DNA from: Saprospiraceae bacterium
GTDB taxonomy: Bacteria > Bacteroidota > Bacteroidia > Chitinophagales > Saprospiraceae
NCBI GenBank assembly: GCA_020852155.1
Contig: JADZBJ010000460.1
Coordinates: 1 to 23,686 of the forward strand
Reading direction: 5' to 3'
DNA: 23,686 nt
The notes below the pieces were generated by a model. That model ran no database searches. It worked only from the letters and a program-made list of their open reading frames with translations, and was not told the origin of the DNA. Shown here in pieces: positions 15,079-21,058 of the stretch (positions are counted from its first letter, which is position 1; every line of letters starts with the position of its first letter). The position numbers were made by a program, and so were the translations under genes.

Positions 15079-16323
15079 TTATTGTTCTTCTTCAAATTCG
15101 TCGGCCAGGATGCGGATAACTTCATGGACGGTTTCTTCTTCGAGGTCGGTACGTCGGATAATTTCGTCGGCATTGAGTTCGAGTACCTGACGGGCAGTGT
15201 CGCAGCCGATCCCTTTGAGGGCTTCGATCACCCAAGGCTCGATAGCGTCGCCGAATTCTTCCAGATCCACGTCGTCAATTTCGTATTCGGCCTGATTGCG
15301 GTACACATCAATTTCGAAACCGGTGAGGCGGCTGGCCAATTTGATGTTGCTGCCTGATTTACCGATGGCCAGGCTAACCTGATCGGCATCGAGATAAACA
15401 GCAGCGCGGCGTTGTTCGGCGTCAATATCAATGGTGGTGATTTTGGCGGGCGTCAGGCTACGCTGAATGAACAGCGATGTATTGTTGGTGTAATTGATGA
15501 TGTCAATGTTTTCGTTGCGCAGTTCGCGTACGATACCGTGAATACGGCTACCTTTCATACCCACGCAAGCGCCTACCGGGTCAACACGTTCGTCATGGCT
15601 TTCGACAGCAATTTTTGCTCTTTCGCCAGGCAGACGTACGATGTTTTTGATCTCGATCACGCCGTCTTCGATTTCAGGTACTTCTGCTTCGAGCAGCCTG
15701 GCCAGGAAATCAGGATCGGTGCGGCTGACCATGATATAAGGCACGTTATTGCGCATTTCCACTTTGCGGATAATGGCTTTCACGACGTCGCCTTTGCGGT
15801 AGTAGTCGCCTTTGATCATTTCGGTACGAGGCAACACCAGTTCATTTCCGGTTTCGTCGTCGAGTACCAGAATTTCTTTTTTCATGATCTGGTTGACTTC
15901 GCCGGTGATCACTTCGCCCACGCGTTCGGTATACGTGCGGTACACTTCGTCTTTTTCCAACTCCATGATCCGCGAAACGAGCGTTTGACGGGCAGCCATG
16001 ATCGCACGGCGACCGAAGTCGTCAATTTCCAGTTGCTCGTAGCACTCTTCGCCGACGCCGACTGTTTCGTCAATGGAGAAGGCTTCCGACTCGCTGACCT
16101 GCGCCAGTTCGTTGGTTACCTCGCCATCGGGTACGACTTCGCGTACGCGCCAGATCTCGAGGTCGCCCGTGTTCGGATTGACGATGATGTCGAAGTTTTC
16201 GTCGGTTCCGTATTTTTTCTTGATCAGGGTGCGAAAAACGTCTTCCAGTACACGCACCATCGTTGGGCGGTCAATGTTTTTACCGGTTTTAAAGTCGGCA
16301 AACACATCTATTAAGTTGACCAT
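15079..16323 (-). CDS. nusA: Transcription termination/antitermination factor NusA
   Basis: NusA binds RNA polymerase and nascent RNA, modulating pausing, termination and antitermination. The 414 residues contain the polymerase-binding N-terminal domain (1-130, starting MVNLIDVFADFKTGKNIDRP), an S1 domain (about 134-200), and two KH domains. KH1 carries DPVGACVGMKGSRIHGIV (about 248-265) and KH2 carries LAIGKSGSNIKLASRL (318-333). A short acidic C-terminal helical segment ends EFEEEQ; the long acidic repeats of E. coli NusA are absent. The ATG at 16323 matches the family start. infB follows after 320 bases, but the gene upstream is a GWxTD protein, not rimP. Confidence 0.97.
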   Translation of the reverse strand: MVNLIDVFADFKTGKNIDRPTMVRVLEDVFRTLIKKKYGTDENFDIIVNPNTGDLEIWRVREVVPDGEVTNELAQVSESEAFSIDETVGVGEECYEQLEIDDFGRRAIMAARQTLVSRIMELEKDEVYRTYTERVGEVITGEVNQIMKKEILVLDDETGNELVLPRTEMIKGDYYRKGDVVKAIIRKVEMRNNVPYIMVSRTDPDFLARLLEAEVPEIEDGVIEIKNIVRLPGERAKIAVESHDERVDPVGACVGMKGSRIHGIVRELRNENIDIINYTNNTSLFIQRSLTPAKITTIDIDAEQRRAAVYLDADQVSLAIGKSGSNIKLASRLTGFEIDVYRNQAEYEIDDVDLEEFGDAIEPWVIEALKGIGCDTARQVLELNADEIIRRTDLEEETVHEVIRILADEFEEEQ

Positions 16324-16386
16324 AATCCTTGGATTTGAATGAACAAATTTTAAATATTATATTGAAAATGAGTTATTTACAAAAGA

Positions 16387-16412
16387 AAGAGGGAGCCGAT
16401 TGGCTCCCTCTT
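16387..16412 (-). terminator. Intrinsic terminator-like hairpin between GWxTD gene and nusA
   Basis: AAGAGGGAGCC (16387-16397) pairs perfectly with GGCTCCCTCTT (16402-16412) around a GATT loop. On the minus strand the stem runs into TTCTTTTGTAAAT, a T-rich tract, so it should terminate transcripts from the GWxTD gene. It lies downstream of a promoter-like box for nusA, so it could also act as an attenuator in the nusA leader. Confidence 0.75.
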
Positions 16413-16439
16413 CCCAGTAAAAGAACGTCTTTTCTGGCG

Positions 16440-16447
16440 CAAAGGTA
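16440..16447 (-). promoter_or_regulatory. Candidate -7 box for nusA
   Basis: The minus strand reads TACCTTTG followed by CGCC, an exact TAnnTTTG match and nearly the same context as the infB box. It lies just past the GWxTD stop and about 117 bases upstream of the nusA ATG. A TTG occurs 24 bases upstream, slightly outside usual spacing. Confidence 0.45.
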
Positions 16448-16468
16448 ATACCTAATGTTTAAACTTGT

Positions 16469-17923
16469 TTACAAGTCTTCAAAATAAACACGGGCATTGC
16501 GATTGACATTGCGCTTCATTTCTTTGGAATCATGGTAATTATCGCCATCGTATTCCTGTTCGGCGTTGCGTTTGTACAGGTCGCGTTCCCAGCGCGGATT
16601 GTTGATTTCTCCGCGTGCATTGCTGTGCAGCAGGACGAAATCCTCACCGGCCAAAGTCGGGTTATAGAACAGGAACTTGACGTTTTTCTGTTTCGTTTTC
16701 GGGAAATTGTAATAAATCCAGATCTCGTAAGGCGGCGCTGACGGGTCGTTTTCTTCCCGAATCATATCATCGGGCTTGCCGTATTTCATAAATGTACGAC
16801 CGCGGTCATTTTCAAAACCATAGCGGAATCCGCTCTTGAACTTGTCATTTGCGGCATTGGCCAACAGGATATATTGCTGATAGGCATTGCCGGGATTGTT
16901 GGCATCAACACGCGCAAAGTGCCGGAAAATGTGGTAGCGCATCTTCTTGGCATCTTTTTCCTTCAAGAGGTTTTTCAGGATTTCCGGCTCGTCGCCCAAG
17001 GCCAAAGGCGACAGGGCTTTGAGGCAATAAATCAGTTCATCTTCTGTGAGCGTCTGCACAAACTGGCGCTTCAACACATCGTCTGTGATGTCATTATCCG
17101 CGAAATTAAGAAACGGATTGCTACGCTGGAATGTGCGGGTTTGGGTATAAACAACTTCGTTGGCCGGATTGCGCAACTCGACACTGAGGCGATAATTGCC
17201 GCTTTCGAGTTTACTGATATCCATTTGCACCAGCAGAGCGTCAATCGGTGCAGCCTGTTTGCGCTGCGAGCCGGTCGAAACGAGTGCGTACTGACCATTG
17301 TTCATGTCGCGTTCGATGAAATACCGCGCGGTATAATTGGCCGCAGCGCCCATCGCTTTGTCAGCATGATAAATTTCGGCGTAAAAAGCCAGTTGCGTCG
17401 CGTTGCGGTCGTAAAAAGCAAACGGTAGCGGCTCCAGGAAAAAACCGTTTTTAGTGAACGGGTTAGCGGAATCGTCGCGCTTGAAACTGCGCAACAGTTG
17501 AACTTCCGACAAACGGATCTGTGGTTGTGCCGTTACCTTGATTTGTGCCTTGTAAGTATCCATGTTGGTGGCGTCAAACATGTCTTTACAGACAACTTCA
17601 AGCGTGTACTCTCCTTCCGGAAGGTTCATTCGTTTGACATCCAGCAAATCTTGCGGCGAGAATACCAGCGGACTTTGGAGGACGTATTTTTCAAAATTGA
17701 CGATTTTATCTCCGCTTTTTATCAGAATCAATGTTTCGACGCCTGCCTGCAAATGCGTACTGTCCATCGCTTTGAAGGTGACGGAAGCGGCAGCAATTTC
17801 AATATTGACTTCGAGGTAAGGTTTATCCGGCGTGGCAAAAACAGCCCACGAAATGCCTGCATCAAGGGCGTGAGCGGCCATCGGAAACGCCAGCAAAGCG
17901 AGAATGCGATACAGCGATTTCAT
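16469..17923 (-). CDS. GWxTD domain-containing secreted protein
   Basis: From the ATG at 17923 the protein has 484 residues and starts MKSLYRILALLAFPMAAHA, a Sec signal peptide. The N-terminal two thirds look beta-rich. The C-terminal region from about 365 carries the signature of GWxTD-domain proteins, here GFENDRGRTFMKYGKPDD (369-386), with Phe and Asn in place of the Trp and Thr that give the domain its name. It continues with YEIWIYYNF and FLFYNP. Such proteins occur in Bacteroidota and Acidobacteriota and have no established function. An in-frame ATG at 17956 has a GGAGG 9 bases upstream, but would put 11 residues before the signal peptide; both starts are possible. A terminator follows. 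Confidence 0.82.
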   Translation of the reverse strand: MKSLYRILALLAFPMAAHALDAGISWAVFATPDKPYLEVNIEIAAASVTFKAMDSTHLQAGVETLILIKSGDKIVNFEKYVLQSPLVFSPQDLLDVKRMNLPEGEYTLEVVCKDMFDATNMDTYKAQIKVTAQPQIRLSEVQLLRSFKRDDSANPFTKNGFFLEPLPFAFYDRNATQLAFYAEIYHADKAMGAAANYTARYFIERDMNNGQYALVSTGSQRKQAAPIDALLVQMDISKLESGNYRLSVELRNPANEVVYTQTRTFQRSNPFLNFADNDITDDVLKRQFVQTLTEDELIYCLKALSPLALGDEPEILKNLLKEKDAKKMRYHIFRHFARVDANNPGNAYQQYILLANAANDKFKSGFRYGFENDRGRTFMKYGKPDDMIREENDPSAPPYEIWIYYNFPKTKQKNVKFLFYNPTLAGEDFVLLHSNARGEINNPRWERDLYKRNAEQEYDGDNYHDSKEMKRNVNRNARVYFEDL

Positions 17924-18998
17924 ATCTTTTAAGTTGAGTGGTGAAATGGCTTTCATGGTGAAAACCTCCGCAAAGTAATAGTAAACAAGACGACTTTACT
18001 CGAAAACGACCGTTTTTTGGATCAAATGCGTTTCTGAATGAGCAGAGCGCTCGGTATTTTATGTGAGATGGACTTTTCTTGGCTTGCGCCAGCATCCTGA
18101 CCCTGGGATGGAACAACTGAATGGTTTCTTTCAGGTATTCTGTGTCGAGGTGGGTGTAAATTTCGGTCGTCGTGATGCTTTCGTGTCCGAGCATATCCTG
18201 TACCGCTTTCAGGTCGGCGCCGCCTTCGACGAGGTGCGTGGCAAAAGAGTGGCGAAACGTATGCGGACTGACTGTTTTATGGATGCCGGCTTTTTGAACC
18301 AGGTCTTTGATGATGTAAAAAACCATGACGCGCGTCAGTCCCGCGCCACGTCGGTTAAGGAATACCGTATCCTCATGCTTTTTTTGAACGTTATCCTGCT
18401 CTTGCCGAACAAACTGAAGGTAATACGCCAAATGGCGTATGGCTTCAGCGCCGATAGGCACTAATCTTTCCTTGTTGTTTTTGCCCAGCACCTTGATAAA
18501 ACCTTCGTTTAGAAAAAGGTTGGAAAGACGCAGATTCACCAGTTCGCTCACGCGCAAACCGCAGGCATAAAGCACCTCGAGCATGGCCCGGTTGCGCAAG
18601 CCGATTTCATCAGAGTGGTCAATGGCCAGCAGGATGTCCTGCATTTCAGACACACTGAGTACATCGGGCATTTTTCGACGCAGTCGGGGGCTTTCCAGTA
18701 TTTCGCTGGGATCGTCGTCAATCAGGTCTTCGACGAGTAAAAATTTATAAAATGATCTCAAACCGGAGATCAGTCTGGCCTGACTGGATGCTTCCAGTCC
18801 GAGGCCGTTGATCCACAAAATGAACGCTTGCAAATCGCCGGGCGTGACCTGAAGCGGGGAGATATTTCTTTCCTGCAACTGAAAATACTGGACCAGTTTG
18901 CCAATATCAGCAAGATAGGCTTCGACGGTATTCGCACTCATGGCGCGTTCGAGCAGCAGCCAGGCTTTGAATTGTGGCAGGAGCGTGGTCCATTGCAT
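17862..18998 (-). CDS. xerD: XerD-like tyrosine recombinase with C-terminal tail
   Basis: Site-specific tyrosine recombinase of the XerC/XerD group, which resolves chromosome dimers at dif during division. It has an N-terminal SAM-like core-binding domain (about 5-90: LLERAMSANTVEAYLADIG) and a catalytic domain with Arg149 (LRVSEL), Lys173, His246 and Arg249 (SPHTFRH), His272 (LGH) and Tyr281 (YTHLD). All catalytic residues are present. The family normally ends shortly after HPR (297-299 here) at about 300 residues; this frame runs on to 378. The extra tail is translated from the intergenic region, and the frame overlaps the start of the GWxTD gene by 62-95 bases. XerD rather than XerC is chosen by general resemblance only. 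It starts 4 bases after the upstream gene's stop. Confidence 0.9.
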   Translation of the reverse strand: MQWTTLLPQFKAWLLLERAMSANTVEAYLADIGKLVQYFQLQERNISPLQVTPGDLQAFILWINGLGLEASSQARLISGLRSFYKFLLVEDLIDDDPSEILESPRLRRKMPDVLSVSEMQDILLAIDHSDEIGLRNRAMLEVLYACGLRVSELVNLRLSNLFLNEGFIKVLGKNNKERLVPIGAEAIRHLAYYLQFVRQEQDNVQKKHEDTVFLNRRGAGLTRVMVFYIIKDLVQKAGIHKTVSPHTFRHSFATHLVEGGADLKAVQDMLGHESITTTEIYTHLDTEYLKETIQLFHPRVRMLAQAKKSPSHIKYRALCSFRNAFDPKNGRFRVKSSCLLLLCGGFHHESHFTTQLKRYEIAVSHSRFAGVSDGRSRP

Positions 18999-19002
18999 AG
19001 CA

Positions 19003-19455
19003 TCAACGATTGCGGCGACGCGGTTGATTCCATTCTTCGCGTTCAGCGAAATTGACGATGCGCTTGATGAAGTTGATCATGGAAAGGAAAACCAGAAAAC
19101 AGAACGACACGACAAAGAAAATCCAGCGATAGGTACCCGCTTCGGCAAAGGGAATGCCCGAAAATGCCCTGGCCAGCAAACCGCTGGCGAGCGCCAGTCC
19201 CATATAACTGTACATCGAACTGCCCCAGTATTTGGTAAAACTTCCAGACTGGATACTGAGCAAACTGTTCATGACCGCAAAAAACAGTAAAAAAGACGCA
19301 GCGACAGACCAGGGAAATAACCGATCAGGTGATGCGATACCGGTTACCGATAAAAACCAACCCACCAGCATGAAAATCAGCCCTGTAAGCGCCATGACAA
19401 CGGCCTGAACCGGCGGATGAATCATGGATTTTTTTGTAAATTGAAAATTAATCAT
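19003..19455 (-). CDS. Small membrane protein with four helices, unknown function
   Basis: The 150 residues contain four hydrophobic stretches at about 15-38, 46-67, 79-98 and 109-130. They are followed by a basic, Arg-rich cytoplasmic tail (NQPRRRNR). No motif or family is recognised. The ATG at 19455 is used; an ATG at residue 11 is an alternative and would place the first helix closer to the start. It sits 4 bases before xerD and 33 bases after the preceding gene, so the three minus-strand genes from 19899 to 17862 are likely one operon. No link to recombination is evident from the protein itself. Confidence 0.75.
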   Translation of the reverse strand: MINFQFTKKSMIHPPVQAVVMALTGLIFMLVGWFLSVTGIASPDRLFPWSVAASFLLFFAVMNSLLSIQSGSFTKYWGSSMYSYMGLALASGLLARAFSGIPFAEAGTYRWIFFVVSFCFLVFLSMINFIKRIVNFAEREEWNQPRRRNR

Positions 19456-19488
19456 GCAGATGGTACCCGTATTTAGGTGAACTTGAAA

Positions 19489-19899
19489 CTAACGTATCAT
19501 GACGCCGGAACGATCGAGAAAGGGAATTTCGGTAAACATGGATGATTCCAGACTGCCGGGCACGAATACATATTTCTTGTCGTACAGGTATTCGTCGAAC
19601 GAAAAACTGATCCAGAATTCGTGGGCCATATTCAGCAATGTCACCGGAACAGGTTCGATTTTCACCACATCCAGCGGTTGAATGATTTCAAAGAAATAAC
19701 GAAGCGAACTGGTACGTCTTGTTTCGCCATCAATTTCGCCATAACCCGTCGAGTTAATTAATACAGATCGAATGGGTTCGTCTTTAAGGTTGATTAGCCA
19801 GGCATCCCAAAAATGCTCATGATCTTCTTCACTCTCCTGCCTTGGCGTCAGCGCAACTGCCAGGTCTTCTACTTTTCTGAGTTCGATGTCTTTTTTCAC
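19489..19899 (-). CDS. Conserved Bacteroidota protein of unknown function
   Basis: The 136-residue acidic soluble protein starts MKKDIELRKVEDLAVAL and ends LDRSGVMIR. Recognisable landmarks are WDAWLINLKDEPI, STGYGEIDGE and EFWISFSFDEYLYDKKYVFV. I remember near-identical small proteins across Bacteroidota that databases sometimes label, without basis in the sequence, as a phenylalanyl-tRNA synthetase subunit; nothing of a synthetase is visible here. The start codon is GTG at 19897-19899, since no ATG precedes the conserved beginning. It is the first gene of the minus-strand run leading into xerD. Confidence 0.78.
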   Translation of the reverse strand: MKKDIELRKVEDLAVALTPRQESEEDHEHFWDAWLINLKDEPIRSVLINSTGYGEIDGETRRTSSLRYFFEIIQPLDVVKIEPVPVTLLNMAHEFWISFSFDEYLYDKKYVFVPGSLESSMFTEIPFLDRSGVMIR

Positions 19900-20167
19900 G
19901 ATATGTGTTGGACTGGTGATTTGTTTAAACTGGTGATTTGGTGATTTGTGGAATTGGTTATTTGAATATTTTCAAAGATTTACAGACGCGACTTGTTCAA
20001 AACCACTTTGTGCGAATATAATTTTTCAGGACAAAGAAACAAAAGACTTGTTTTACAAAATCGAACTTTGCCCCGACGTAACCAGTTACGCCCCAAAAAA
20101 AACCGATACCCTGATCCGAAATAACCAATTCAACAAATAAACAAATAACCAGTTCATTCCCTCTCCC
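19900..20167. promoter_or_regulatory. Divergent intergenic region with repeats
   Basis: These 268 bases separate two divergent genes. The left side has tandem GGTGATTTG words (19915-19948). A 13-bp perfect inverted repeat, GAATTGGTTATTT (19950-19962) and AAATAACCAATTC (20119-20131), encloses 156 bases. A near copy (AAATAACCAGTTC) follows at about 20143. No clear TAnnTTTG promoter box is seen in either direction. The plus-strand 64-codon frame inside it (19946-20140) is not supported as a gene. Confidence 0.5.
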
Positions 20168-20671
20168 ATGTCACGTAACACCATCATCATCATCGGCCTG
20201 CTTATTGTAGTTGCCCTGGCCTGGTATCAATACCGTAAACCCAAATTCGTAGCTGGCGAATCCGCCCCGGATTTCAATATTACCCTGGCAGATGGCCAGT
20301 CGAAACCTTTTTCGGCCTTGCGCGGCGAATACACCATCCTTCAGTTTTGGGGTAGCTGGTGCGGCCCCTGTCGTGCTGAAAACCCGTTTTTGGTCGAGAT
20401 GTATGAAAAATACCATTCCCGCGGACTGAATATCGTCAGCGTCGGTATTGAGCGCAGCGAAGAATCGTGGCGTCGGGCCATCCAAAACGACGGCATGATC
20501 TGGCCCGCTCATACGATAGAAAGCGGCAATTTCGACGGCCCGCTGGCACGCCAATTCAATATTCATTCTATACCTGCAACGTTCCTCATCAATGCGCAGG
20601 GGCAAATCATGGGCGTCAACCAGCGTCAGGAACACCTCCGAAAGATATTGGCAGAAAAGTTGGGACACTAG
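20168..20671 (+). CDS. Membrane-anchored TlpA-like thioredoxin protein
   Basis: The 167-residue protein has a single N-terminal hydrophobic helix (IIIIGLLIVVALAW, 6-19) followed by Tyr/Arg/Lys residues, so the thioredoxin fold should face the periplasm. The domain carries the redox motif WCGPC (64-68, cysteines 65 and 68) in FWGSWCGPC, and the cis-proline loop HSIPATF (Pro136). It resembles TlpA/ResA-type thiol-disulfide reductases that keep exported cysteines reduced. It is a separate gene from the larger TlpA-like protein at 1611-3005 and lacks that protein's N-terminal domain. The ATG at 20168 fits a type II membrane anchor. Confidence 0.92.
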   Translation: MSRNTIIIIGLLIVVALAWYQYRKPKFVAGESAPDFNITLADGQSKPFSALRGEYTILQFWGSWCGPCRAENPFLVEMYEKYHSRGLNIVSVGIERSEESWRRAIQNDGMIWPAHTIESGNFDGPLARQFNIHSIPATFLINAQGQIMGVNQRQEHLRKILAEKLGH

Positions 20672-20734
20672 TGAAAAGGTGGAGGCTACTTTTAGTACCC
20701 AATTTTGGGCTTTTGCGCTTTTATACTTGACTAT

Positions 20735-20964
20735 ATTGTCTTGACCAGGATTTGGGGGGATTTTTGGATTAAAGGATTTAAGATTAGTTGATTTGATGAA
20801 TAATCCTGAAAATCAACATCCTCAAATCCAGGTCATCCCCCCAAATCCTGGTCAAGACAATTGGATTACAGAATTTAAGATTAGTCGATTTGATGAATAA
20901 TCCTGAAAAATCAAAATCCTGTAATCCAAAAATCCCCCAAAATCCTGGTCAAGACAGTTTTTTT
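20735..20964 (+). repeat. Nested inverted and direct repeats ending in T7 (terminator-like)
   Basis: Arm A (20735-20761, containing GTCTTGACCAGGATTTGG) is a perfect 27-bp reverse complement of arm B (20835-20861). A third arm C (20932-20956) repeats arm B with one mismatch. Extended, 20738-20783 pairs with 20911-20956 with only a few mismatches. Between the arms, about 59 bases (20764-20822) recur directly at 20861-20920 with few differences. Arm C is followed by G and TTTTTTT (20958-20964), so on the plus strand the whole can act as a large terminator for the upstream thioredoxin gene. No transposase or target duplication is evident. Confidence 0.8.
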
Positions 20965-20979
20965 AAAAATATAAAATAA

Positions 20980-21011
20980 TTTGTTTTAAATAATTTCAAA
21001 AACTACCTTTG
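20980..21011 (+). promoter_or_regulatory. Promoter for parE
   Basis: TTTG at 20980-20983, a 20-base spacer, and TACCTTTG at 21004-21011 match both elements of the Bacteroidota promoter consensus at the expected spacing. Transcription would begin near 21017, about 40 bases before the TTG start and about 200 before the first ATG of parE. Confidence 0.7.
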
Positions 21012-21058
21012 CCCAATGTTTTGTAGCGATTATTTTAAAATTACAAAACTCCGTTACT

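Larger units (their letters stand above)
20672..21058. other. Intergenic region with nested repeats and parE promoter
   Basis: The 387 bases contain no gene. From 20735 to 20956 they are almost wholly made of direct and inverted repeats, described separately. A T7 tract and AT-rich stretch follow, then the parE promoter at 20980-21011. Confidence 0.7.

Noticed and set aside
15412..16314. 300-codon plus-strand frame opposite nusA
   Set aside because: Antisense shadow of nusA with Phe/His/Asp-rich artificial composition.
19946..20140. 64-codon plus-strand frame in the divergent region
   Set aside because: Both ends lie in the inverted repeat and its composition follows the repeat words; no family or start signal.
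20171..20668. 165-codon minus-strand frame opposite the thioredoxin gene
   Set aside because: Antisense to a gene with an intact WCGPC motif and membrane anchor.
20735..20956. Insertion sequence or miniature transposon
   Set aside because: Arms are present, but there is no target duplication and three arms in mixed orientation do not fit a simple element.
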